Shown here one piece after another: positions 22,259 to 29,328 of a stretch of DNA of 29,532 bases (positions are counted from its first letter, which is position 1; each line of letters begins with the position of its first letter). The stretch spans positions 1 through 29,532 of the forward strand of contig SVRU01000031.1 of the NCBI GenBank assembly GCA_015064665.1, in the 5' to 3' direction. The position numbers and the translations under genes are program-made. The stretch is from Oscillospiraceae bacterium (GTDB lineage Bacteria > Bacillota_A > Clostridia > Oscillospirales > CAG-272). The notes under the pieces are model-generated. The model was not told the DNA's origin. It searched no databases and worked only from the letters and a program-made list of their open reading frames with translations.

Positions 22259-22350
22259 ACTTAGAATTACAGATCAAATCAGCTGCATTTATGTTTAGAT
22301 ATTAATAACATATCTGCCGGGTTGAAAAGAACCTACAGGGTGAGCAAACG

Positions 22351-22375
22351 AAAAACGATTAATAATCGTTTTTGT
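22351..22375 (+). terminator. Hairpin with T tail inside the Rhs remnant region
   Basis: AAAAACGATT (22351-22360) pairs with AATCGTTTTT (22364-22373). The stem is AT-rich with a 3-base loop. It follows the Cys-rich gene and may end its transcript. Apart from this, the gap 22259-22452 also has a long inverted repeat (AGGACAAGCC 22401-22410 with GGCTTGTCCT 22454-22463) but no gene. Confidence 0.5.
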
Positions 22376-22452
22376 GAAGCGAAGTCCACCGAGTGCGAGT
22401 AGGACAAGCCGAGATTTACCGAGGCAAAGTCATACGACACACGAATGGACAG

Positions 22453-22586
22453 GGGCTTGTCCTGTAATTGCCGTATATACTCATGCGGGCACGAAGCTTG
22501 TATCCTACAAATACGATGCATGGGGCAATACAACTGTAACCTACTATAACAGTGGTTCATCAACCCCAAATAGGAACAGATGGTAG
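22453..22586 (+). pseudogene. Rhs YD-repeat fragment
   Basis: The frame reads VIAVYTHAGTKLVSYKYDAWGN then TTVTYYNSGSSTP and stops at 22584-22586. AVYTxxGTKLVSYxYDAWGN is a canonical Rhs YD repeat from just before the core. The Rhs sense ends at STP, where the following bases already belong to a toxin tail in a different frame. This indicates a deletion joining the YD repeat to a toxin C-terminus and removing the whole core. Confidence 0.75.
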
Positions 22587-22737
22587 AGCAATTAAAGAAC
22601 GGCATAATACAAATCACGGCAAGCCCAGGTACCACACCTCCCCGCATGATCACGATATTACTTGGGATTCGGATGGAAATCCTCACTGGAGCGAACTGAA
22701 AAATTACTGGGACGGAAATATTCCAATTTTTTCTTAA
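22570..22737 (+). pseudogene. Toxin C-terminal fragment (His-rich, RHxTxHGxP type)
   Basis: In the frame of 22570 the sequence reads IGTDGRAIKERHNTNHGKP then HTSPHDHDITWDSDGNPHW and ends IPIFS. The RHxTxHGxP...PHDHxIxW arrangement recurs at the end of polymorphic toxin proteins of the Rhs/WapA kind. It has no start codon or ribosome site, begins out of frame with the adjoining YD-repeat piece, and is followed 10 bases later by a small gene with a strong ribosome site. Confidence 0.6.
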
Positions 22738-22747
22738 AGGAGAGGTT

Positions 22748-23023
22748 ATGTTAAATTTTTATGATTTATATGACTCATTCGATAGTTTCTATGATAGTTT
22801 TTTTAGAGGTAATGAGGTGGAATTTTTGTATAATAACACCCTTTACTGTGTTCTCCCTGTTTTTGATGACTCAAACAATGTATCGGGGGTACTTATAGGG
22901 AAAGAAAATGATGAACAAGAGTCAATATGTTACTCTAAAGAAGAATTGTATTGCGCAAAAATTTCAGAAACTTTTTTAGGATGTATTTTAAATGAGATTA
23001 AAATTGTTTGGAACAATCTGTGA
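22748..23023 (+). CDS. Small acidic protein, putative Rhs immunity
   Basis: A 91-residue acidic, aromatic-rich protein (LNFYDLYDSFDSFYDSFFRG, EVEFLYNNTLYCVLPVFD, CYSKEELYCAKISETFLG). There is no signal peptide or TM. AAAGGAGAGG lies just before ATG 22748, an excellent ribosome site. Its place immediately after a toxin C-terminal fragment and its size suggest the cognate immunity protein. No family name is recognised with certainty. Confidence 0.6.
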   Translation: MLNFYDLYDSFDSFYDSFFRGNEVEFLYNNTLYCVLPVFDDSNNVSGVLIGKENDEQESICYSKEELYCAKISETFLGCILNEIKIVWNNL

Positions 23024-23106
23024 CTAAAAATTTAATGATGTTTAATTATAAACCAAAACATAGCAATAGTTAAACATCTAAATATCCAAAATCTACCTTT
23101 TCTTGA

Positions 23107-23325
23107 AATCGGGTCGCCAAAACTACCTCCGTAAATGCCGGAACAAACGAGCTTTGCGAATATACGTATGCCGAGAATAACGGTCTGCTTACTAAAGTGA
23201 CCTACGGCAACGGATTTGTTGTAGAATACGATGGCATAGAGTATAACGAATACAACTATAGTGAAGAATTTGATCCCAACAATTTAGGCTGGCGGTTTAT
23301 ACACGCATATTACCTGGGGGAATAG
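23107..23325 (+). pseudogene. Second Rhs YD-repeat fragment fused to an unrelated tail
   Basis: The frame opens after a TGA at 23104. It reads TTSVNAGTNELCEYTYAENN and GLLTKVTYGNGFVVEYDG, a typical YD repeat (YxYxxNGLLTxVTYGNG...EYDY). It then changes to EYNEYNYSEEFDPNNLGWRF and ends at 23323-23325. The switch from YD repeat to tail occurs without the core, as in the fragment at 22453. No start or ribosome site is present. Upstream, 23024-23106 holds only an AT-rich inverted repeat (GATGTTTAA 23037-23045, TTAAACATC 23070-23078). Confidence 0.7.
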
Positions 23326-23329
23326 GCAT

Positions 23330-23566
23330 ATGAAGAATATTAAAAAAGCTCTTTGTTTCTTGTTGTGTATAGCGAGTATTCTCTCAATGACAGGATGTCC
23401 TGGGCTCGCTATATATTTGCGGATATTATTTAGGAGAATACGAATAAATGAAAAAAATAATAATAGCGGTATTGGTTGCAGTTTTTATATTGCCAGTGTT
23501 AGTATTTTGTTTGTTTTTGATTGGTCGTATAAATCTTTACATAGACATTTATCGTCGTTATCCTGA
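23330..23566 (+). CDS. Lipoprotein-leader ORF, probably truncated
   Basis: A 78-residue frame starting MKNIKKALCFLLCIASILSMTGC, a convincing type II signal peptide with its cysteine at residue 23. GGGGG upstream gives a ribosome site. After about residue 38 the frame overlaps the next gene in a different phase and the sequence is not protein-like, so only the leader is believable. It is probably the broken 5' end of a lipoprotein gene, or a start left by deletion. Confidence 0.35.
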   Translation: MKNIKKALCFLLCIASILSMTGCPGLAIYLRILFRRIRINEKNNNSGIGCSFYIASVSILFVFDWSYKSLHRHLSSLS

Positions 23567-23959
23567 CAATTATCCCAGTTCTACTTGGTCCAATTCTGAT
23601 GAAACTATTGTTTTTAAGGTGGAAGAAGAAAAAAACGTTTTAGTGGTACGGATTTAAGCTTGAAAGGTACCTATATAGAGGTCTCCCCTTTGTACGCAAG
23701 TATGTTCGGCACTATGAAATTTGAAAATAATCAATATGACTTTTTCTTTAATTTGATGATAGATGGTGGAGCCTTTATTTCAGATGATTTGCCTATGGTG
23801 TCAGAAGAGGGTAAATACTCTGAAACCATTGAGGAATATACTCTAGTGTCTTTCAGCATTGATTACAAAAGCAAAAAGCATTTTGTTGCGGAAGTAATAA
23901 AAAGTGAAATTTCCGAAATACACGTTGGTGAAAGAATTCATTTTTATAGAATCAACTGA
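23448..23959 (+). pseudogene. Membrane-anchored protein split by a -1 frameshift at an A7 run
   Basis: The first part (23448-23657) encodes MKKIIIAVLVAVFILPVLVF, an N-terminal membrane anchor, then INLYIDIYRRYPDNYPSSTW and EETIVFK-like acidic sequence up to 23635. Its frame ends at 23655-23657. The second part continues one base back as RFSGTDLSLKGTYIEVSPLY, then NNQYDFFFNLMIDGG and ends at 23959. Joining them gives about 170 residues: one anchor and a soluble extracytoplasmic domain. The break falls exactly at AAAAAAAC (23629-23636). It may be an inactivating indel, an assembly error or a programmed slip. AGGAGA precedes ATG 23448 by 10 bases. The family is not recognised. Confidence 0.55.
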
Positions 23960-24049
23960 ACTGAATTACGGTAAATGAACTCAAAAGTACGACTCAAAAT
24001 CGAAGCGGGAAGAATTTATTTTAAAAGCCACTGGAAGAAAGGAGGCAAA

Positions 24050-24148
24050 ATGACAACTGTAAATTATGAAAATCTAATATTAGTTATAGTTTTGCCTCCT
24101 TCCGAATGCGGTCGGCAGCATTTTATATCGGCAAACTCAGAGAGATAA
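24050..24148 (+). CDS. 32-codon small ORF with a sequestered ribosome site
   Basis: ATG 24050 lies directly after AAAGGAGGCAAA and opens a 32-residue frame (MTTVNYENLILVIVLPPSEC then GRQHFISANSER). AAGGAGGCAAAA (24039-24050) is matched 39 bases later by TTTTGCCTCCTT (24090-24101), so the ribosome site and start codon can be paired away by the ORF's own codons. Whether it is translated is unknown. It could instead be the inverted ends of a tiny repeat element. Confidence 0.3.
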   Translation: MTTVNYENLILVIVLPPSECGRQHFISANSER

Positions 24149-24166
24149 AGCTAAAATTAAAAACGG

Positions 24167-24200
24167 GCGAGGCGGAAAAATCCGCCTCGCTTTTGTATTT
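24167..24200 (+). terminator. Strong terminator closing the accessory region
   Basis: GCGAGGCGGA (24167-24176) pairs with TCCGCCTCGC (24181-24190) around AAAA and is followed by a T-rich tail. Confidence 0.9.
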
Positions 24201-24224
24201 TTGGAAAATTTCTAACGATAAAGA

Positions 24225-24254
24225 GCGGAGAAACTTTTAAACAAGCAACTCCGC
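24225..24254 (-). terminator. Terminator candidate for the SLH protein gene
   Basis: On the minus strand GCGGAG (complement of 24249-24254) pairs with CTCCGC (complement of 24225-24230), with inner A/T pairing in the 18-base loop and a short TCTTT tail. It is 27 bases past the stop. Confidence 0.5.
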
Positions 24255-24280
24255 CCTAAATTTAGTAAGGCTTTTTGATT

Positions 24281-25564
24281 TTAAATTATCTCAAGTATTT
24301 TGTAAAGATAACGCGCGGCGTCCGCTCTCGTCACCGGAGAAGAAGCGTCAACCGTATTGCCGTCATGCTCAAAAATTCCGGCAGCGCACATTGCGTAAAC
24401 GCTGTTTTTCGCCCAGCAGGGAATCCTGTCTTCGCCGGAGAAGGATAAAACGGGAGCATCGTCATTCAAATCTTCACCTATAATGTTAGCTAAAATAACT
24501 GCTGCATCGTACTTCGTTATTGCATCGTTTGGCGAGAAAATCAATTCTCCGTTTTTGAATTCACCGCTTATTATACCGATTCTCTGCGCTGTTGCCACGT
24601 AACCGAGCAGGGGCTCTGGAATTTTTTTGTTATCGTCAAAGTAGGTTGACGAAAGGGTTGAATCGGCTCTGATACCGGCGGCTTTCATTGCCATTGCCAC
24701 GAATTCAGCGCGTGTCACCGTCTCATCGGGGGAGAAATATACTCCGTCGCCTATAACCTTTCCGCCCATAATTCCCATAGCCGTCATTGCAACCGCGGCA
24801 TTATATTCCGGGCGTTCAAGCATATCAACGTACTTTACTTCACTCATTCTTTCGGTAACCGTAATATTGACGGTTGCCGTCTTGGAAAAATTGCCCCATT
24901 CGTCCTGCGCGACGTAAATGAAGCTATCCTTGCCCGTGAAGGAGCTGTTGGGAGTATAAACGTACTCACCCGTGTCTTTGTTGAATGAAGAAAGAAGACC
25001 GCTTTGAGGATAGGAAACAATCATATATCTTATAGCGTCTCCTTCTGTATCCGTGGCGCTGACAGCTCCGTGAATTCCTATATCGCGCTGTGTGCTTACG
25101 GTGAGGCTTTTGTTGTCCTCGCTTTGAATTTTGGGCTCGTAGTTAACCTTGTCGGTAAATTTCAAAATGAAATCTATTTCCTCATCCGAAGCGTAGCCGT
25201 CAATTTTGAAGCTGAAAGAGCTTTCTGCGATTTCCTTGCTCGTGGGGATGAAGACGAGAGAAGGAAGATTTTTCCTTTTTATCTCAGCGCCCTCGCCGAC
25301 ACGTCTGCCGGCCAGCATAAGCGTTCCTTCGGATGTTGGGGGCAGCTTCGTGACGGTAATTTTCTTGAAATCATTTATGCAAAGACCTTGCTTGAAATCG
25401 GCGTCCGAGAAGCTTATTTTTCTTCCGAGCAACCCCGTTTTGATGAGTTTGATGTCCTCTGCTACAACGGCAACTCCCGAGCCGAAGTCAGATGCCGCAG
25501 CTGCCGTGGCTGCAAAAGAGAGTGTAATAGCTGCAATAATCAGTGCAACCGTTATTTTTTTCAT
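24281..25564 (-). CDS. Secreted cell-surface protein with Ig/cadherin-like domain and three SLH repeats
   Basis: The 427-residue protein has a Sec signal peptide (MKKITVALIIAAITLSFAAT, cleavage after the Ala run ~21-24). A first beta-rich region (~30-140) precedes an Ig/cadherin-like domain (~150-236) with SATDTEGDAIRYMIVSYPQ, GEYVYTPNSSFTGKDSFIYV and ATVNITV, the pattern of bacterial tandem Ig repeats. The C-terminus has three SLH domains (~244-299, ~307-362, ~373-427). FSPDETVTRAEFVAMAMKAAG and SSPVTRADAARYLYKILEII show the signature TRAE/TRADA motifs. SLH domains bind pyruvylated cell-wall polymers, so it is probably wall-attached. It is monocistronic and divergent from the LRR operon. Confidence 0.88.
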   Translation of the reverse strand: MKKITVALIIAAITLSFAATAAAASDFGSGVAVVAEDIKLIKTGLLGRKISFSDADFKQGLCINDFKKITVTKLPPTSEGTLMLAGRRVGEGAEIKRKNLPSLVFIPTSKEIAESSFSFKIDGYASDEEIDFILKFTDKVNYEPKIQSEDNKSLTVSTQRDIGIHGAVSATDTEGDAIRYMIVSYPQSGLLSSFNKDTGEYVYTPNSSFTGKDSFIYVAQDEWGNFSKTATVNITVTERMSEVKYVDMLERPEYNAAVAMTAMGIMGGKVIGDGVYFSPDETVTRAEFVAMAMKAAGIRADSTLSSTYFDDNKKIPEPLLGYVATAQRIGIISGEFKNGELIFSPNDAITKYDAAVILANIIGEDLNDDAPVLSFSGEDRIPCWAKNSVYAMCAAGIFEHDGNTVDASSPVTRADAARYLYKILEII

Positions 25565-25653
25565 TTTTTGTTTGTTCCTTTCCTTGAATTTGTTCTATTT
25601 TTAGCGTATGTAAGGTAATTTATGCACGGAAAGGTAAAATTACTTTTACTCGA

Positions 25654-25682
25654 TTGACAAAGTATGTATTTAATAGTATAAT
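25654..25682 (+). promoter_or_regulatory. Consensus sigma-A promoter for the LRR operon
   Basis: TTGACA (25654-25659), exactly 17 bp, TATAAT (25677-25682): both hexamers are perfect, and a GAGGG ribosome site follows at 25702-25706. High constitutive expression is expected unless a regulator intervenes. Confidence 0.9.
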
Positions 25683-25712
25683 AAATATATTAAATTATTT
25701 CGAGGGATTAAA

Positions 25713-28604
25713 ATGATATTCAAAAGTAATAAAAGGCTTACAATAACCGTGCTGACGGCAATTCTGCTCGTTGCGGCGGTTGCCGTTGCGGCTATCGTTA
25801 TATTCTTGAAAAAAGACGGTGAAGGGGAGCGAGAGTATTTTACGCAAGGCGATTTTGAGTACACCGTGCTTGAAAACGGCCGCCTTGAGATAACGAAATA
25901 TCTTGGCTCTCAAAGCGCAGTTGATATACCCGACGTAATTAATAACCGTTCGGTTTATTCAATCGGAGAGAGCGCTTTTGCTTCGTCAAGATTAAATACC
26001 GTTAAAATCCCTGCCTTCACAAAAGAAATTAAAGATTACGCATTTGCCGAGTGCCCAAATCTATATTCGGTGGAAATTGAGGGCAAATTAGAGCGCATCG
26101 GTGCGTACGCCTTTGTCGGTACGGGAATAAAAGAGCTCGTTATGCCGAACACCGTCACGAAAATCGGTGAATCTGCATTTGCATATTGCGATCTTTTGAA
26201 AAAAGCAAATATATCGGAAGGAGTTTCGGAAATTTCGGATTCTCTTTTCAAAGAATGCGTCTCGCTTTCCGAATTGTATATTCCAAACGGCATAGTATCC
26301 GTCGGTGACGAAGCGTTTTATGAATGCGCTTTGCTCGAATTAGTTACCGTTACCGATGCTCTTACGAAAATAGGTGATAGGGCGTTTTATTCGTGCTCTG
26401 AAATCAAAAGTATTAATATCGGAAAATCCGTTTGCGATATTGGTGACGAAGCCTTTTACGGATGCTCGTCTCTTGAAGAAATTAAGGTAAATCCGGAAAA
26501 TGAGAGATACGCCTCGGCTGACAGCGCACTTATTGATAAGCAAGAGAAAAAGCTTATGTATGCGCCGTCAAAGTCGTCCGCAACCGTCTGCAATGTTCCC
26601 GAATACGTTGTGGAAATATGCGATAACGCCTTCAGAGGATGCGATGAGCTTGTATCGGTATCCTTGCCGACGGGCATTGTCAGAATAGGCGATTATGCAT
26701 TTTACGGAGCAGGAAAACTCGAAAGCTTGAATATACCCGACAGCACCTCGTTTATAGGTGCGCTCGCCCTTCAGGGAACTGCGTATTATAAAGCCCTTGC
26801 CGACGAGTTTACCGTCTTGGGCGAAGGAATTCTGATTAAATATAATCCTCAAAAAAATTCAGACGGCAAGCTTTTGACCACGGAATATGCGAGCGTTTTG
26901 AAAAACGGCGAGAGGGAGATTGGCGTATCCTTGACCCTTCCCGATAATATTAAAAAGATTTCATCGGCGTTCGTTTACTGTGATGACCTTGTTGAAATTA
27001 AACTCGGCTCGTCTGTTGTTGAAATTCTTAATTGCGCCTTTTATCACGCGACCTATCTTGAAAAGGTGTTTTTTTCGGACTCAAAAGTTGAATATATTGG
27101 TGATAATGCTTTTGGAAACTGCCAAACGCTTCGCGAGGTTTCATTGCCTCAAACTCTGAAAAAGGTAGGCGTGTCGGTTTTTCTTGATTGCTACGGCTTA
27201 AAGAGCGCTTTTGTTCCGTCATCTCTTGAAAGGATAGGCGAAGCGATGTTTTCCGAATGCAAATCGCTTGAAACCCTCGTAATATCCGAGGGAGTGAAGG
27301 CGATTGACAGTTATGCGTTCTTTTATACCGAGGCGTTAAAAGCCTTCAGTTTTCCGAAGAGCGTTCATTCGGTGGGTGACTATGCATTGGCATATTCGGG
27401 TATAACCGAAATCACTGTGCCGAGCACCGTTAAAACGGTTGGCGAAAATCTGTTTGTTGCGTGCGGTGATCTGAAAAAACTGACCTATGAGGCGTCGTGT
27501 TCGACTGTGGCTAAGGGATTGTGCCTTGGTGCAACGTCTCTTACCACGGTAACGATTAACGGCGATTACACAGCGATAGACAACGATGCCTTTTACGATT
27601 GCTTGGCACTTACGGAAATTAAAATACCGAATACGGTTAAGAAAATAGCTGACGAGGCTTTTGCATACTGCACGGCGCTTGAAAAAATTTCTCTTCCCGA
27701 AAAGCTTACCGAAATCGGCAGCGGTGCATTCTATTCAAACACGGCGTTGAAATCCGTATCGCTTCCGTCGGAATTAAATTATATAGGCAACAGTGCGTTT
27801 TATTGCTGTACCTCGCTTGAATCAATTAATTTATCCGAGGTTGATGAAATTGAAGCGTATGCATTTGAAGGCTGCGAGCTTCTGACGTCGGTTGATATCT
27901 CTTCCGTGAAATACAGTATAGCTCCGCACCTATTTTCAAATTGCACATCTTTAACGTCGGTTAAATTTAATAGCAGCGTTGACAGAATCGGAGGGGCTGC
28001 TTTTTCGGGCTGTTCATCGCTTAAGGAAATCACCTTGCCGAAGAGTCTTGCGATGATATGCGAGGATGCTTTTACGGCTTGTTCGGCTCTTGAAACCGTA
28101 AAATTTAACGGGAAATTGCTTGAGCTTGGACAGAAAGCCTTTTATAACTGCACCTCGCTCAGAGAGGTTGCTTTGCCAAACAGCGTAAAGACGGTCGGCA
28201 ACGGAGCGTTTGAGCTTTGCGTATCGCTTGATAGCTTTGTTATGCCCGATTCGGTTGAAACTATCGGACATTCCGTATTCAGAGGCTGTACGGCTCTTCG
28301 TTCGATAAAACTTTCAAGCTCATTAACCGAAATAACCGAGTGGGCGTTTGCCGAGTGTACTTCTCTTGAGGTTATATCTTTGCCCGAGGGAATAGGCACG
28401 GTTTATAACGAAGCATTTTACGGTTGCACCTCGCTCAAGTCAATGTACGTTCCCACAACTTTGACCGTAGTCGGCAAAAATGCTTTTGGCGGTTGCTCTG
28501 CAATATCGCGCCTTGATTATAACGGAAGCGCAGCAGAGCGTGACGGTGTAATTTTTGCCGTTGGAAACGAAAGCTTTACCAGAGTGTTTTTGGGGGATAA
28601 ATAA
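25713..28604 (+). CDS. Membrane-anchored BspA-type leucine-rich repeat protein
   Basis: A 963-residue protein. One N-terminal TM (~9-31, LTITVLTAILLVAAVAVAAI) is followed by KKDGEGE, so the rest is extracytoplasmic if the anchor is uncleaved. From ~65 to ~945 it consists of LRR_5 units of about 22-24 residues with the pattern IGDEAFYGCSSLEEIxVPxx. Typical copies are KIGDRAFYSCSEIKSINIG and VGNGAFELCVSLDSFVMPDS; well over 25 units can be read. A non-repeat island near residues 375-400 (LGEGILIKYNPQKNSDGK) interrupts the array. BspA-like repeats mediate surface binding in treponemes, Bacteroides and Trichomonas. A ~20-residue C-terminal tail ends SFTRVFLGDK. It overlaps the next gene by one base (TAATG). 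Confidence 0.9.
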   Translation: MIFKSNKRLTITVLTAILLVAAVAVAAIVIFLKKDGEGEREYFTQGDFEYTVLENGRLEITKYLGSQSAVDIPDVINNRSVYSIGESAFASSRLNTVKIPAFTKEIKDYAFAECPNLYSVEIEGKLERIGAYAFVGTGIKELVMPNTVTKIGESAFAYCDLLKKANISEGVSEISDSLFKECVSLSELYIPNGIVSVGDEAFYECALLELVTVTDALTKIGDRAFYSCSEIKSINIGKSVCDIGDEAFYGCSSLEEIKVNPENERYASADSALIDKQEKKLMYAPSKSSATVCNVPEYVVEICDNAFRGCDELVSVSLPTGIVRIGDYAFYGAGKLESLNIPDSTSFIGALALQGTAYYKALADEFTVLGEGILIKYNPQKNSDGKLLTTEYASVLKNGEREIGVSLTLPDNIKKISSAFVYCDDLVEIKLGSSVVEILNCAFYHATYLEKVFFSDSKVEYIGDNAFGNCQTLREVSLPQTLKKVGVSVFLDCYGLKSAFVPSSLERIGEAMFSECKSLETLVISEGVKAIDSYAFFYTEALKAFSFPKSVHSVGDYALAYSGITEITVPSTVKTVGENLFVACGDLKKLTYEASCSTVAKGLCLGATSLTTVTINGDYTAIDNDAFYDCLALTEIKIPNTVKKIADEAFAYCTALEKISLPEKLTEIGSGAFYSNTALKSVSLPSELNYIGNSAFYCCTSLESINLSEVDEIEAYAFEGCELLTSVDISSVKYSIAPHLFSNCTSLTSVKFNSSVDRIGGAAFSGCSSLKEITLPKSLAMICEDAFTACSALETVKFNGKLLELGQKAFYNCTSLREVALPNSVKTVGNGAFELCVSLDSFVMPDSVETIGHSVFRGCTALRSIKLSSSLTEITEWAFAECTSLEVISLPEGIGTVYNEAFYGCTSLKSMYVPTTLTVVGKNAFGGCSAISRLDYNGSAAERDGVIFAVGNESFTRVFLGDK

Positions 28605-29305
28605 TGATTAAAATCGGCATTGCACAGCTGACGGTGGGCATAGAAAACCGTTTTGATCATATTGAAGATATGTCGGTTGAATATCTCTCGGACGGTGATC
28701 CTGCATTTTGCGTAAGCGTCAGCGACAGCGATATTGAGGAAGAACGGATATCCTCTCAAACAAACTATGGGAGCGGATATTACGAAAGCATTGTTGCATA
28801 CCGAAAAATAGCCGAAAGACTTCCCGAATTCGATGCGTTTCTTTTTCACGGCTCGGTTATTGCAATGAGAGGAAAAGCGTATATAATTACCGCAAGCAGC
28901 GGAGTGGGTAAAACTACGCATACGAGGCTTTGGCTTTCGGAATTTGGCGAAGAAGCGCATATTTTAAACGGTGACAAGCCAATTGTGCGAATAATCGACG
29001 GAAAGACGTATGCTTGCGGAACACCTTGGAAGGGCAAAGAGGGGTATGGCATAAACGAGATTTTGCCCGTAGAGGGAATTGCCTTTCTGACACGCGCCGA
29101 ACATAATAAGGCGTTTGAAATTTCACCAACCGAGGCGGTTACCCGCTTTATGTCACAGATATATCTGCCAAAGCAAAACAAGCTTTCGCTTATAAAAACG
29201 ATGAAGCTTGCGGATAGCGTTATAAAAAGTGTAAAGCTTGTTCATCTTGAATGCAATATGCATCCTGCGGCTGCGCGTATCTGCAAAGAGGCTTTTACAA
29301 TATAA
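28604..29305 (+). CDS. HPr-kinase/PEPCK-fold P-loop protein (ScmC-like)
   Basis: The 233-residue cytoplasmic protein has FLFHGSVIAMRGKAYIITAS then SGVGKTTHTRLW (Walker A ~97-106), followed by ILNGDKPIVRIIDGKTYACG (Asp124 in the expected metal site) and PWKGKEGYGINE (~141-152). This is the HprK/PEPCK-type P-loop arrangement seen in peptide or protein kinases of RiPP clusters (ScmC, lasso-peptide kinases). Canonical HPr kinase is longer (~310) and has a distinct N-terminal domain, so HPr is probably not the substrate. No PqqD-like or precursor-peptide gene is visible in the window. Its start overlaps the LRR gene stop, implying coupled translation. Confidence 0.75.
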   Translation: MIKIGIAQLTVGIENRFDHIEDMSVEYLSDGDPAFCVSVSDSDIEEERISSQTNYGSGYYESIVAYRKIAERLPEFDAFLFHGSVIAMRGKAYIITASSGVGKTTHTRLWLSEFGEEAHILNGDKPIVRIIDGKTYACGTPWKGKEGYGINEILPVEGIAFLTRAEHNKAFEISPTEAVTRFMSQIYLPKQNKLSLIKTMKLADSVIKSVKLVHLECNMHPAAARICKEAFTI

Positions 29306-29328
29306 AATTAAAGAGCGGAGTATACGGT

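Noticed and set aside
20827..24280. Search for an insertion sequence or transposase behind the rearranged accessory region
   Set aside because: No transposase-like frame, DDE or HUH motif, or paired terminal repeats were seen; decay of Rhs genes explains the region without one.
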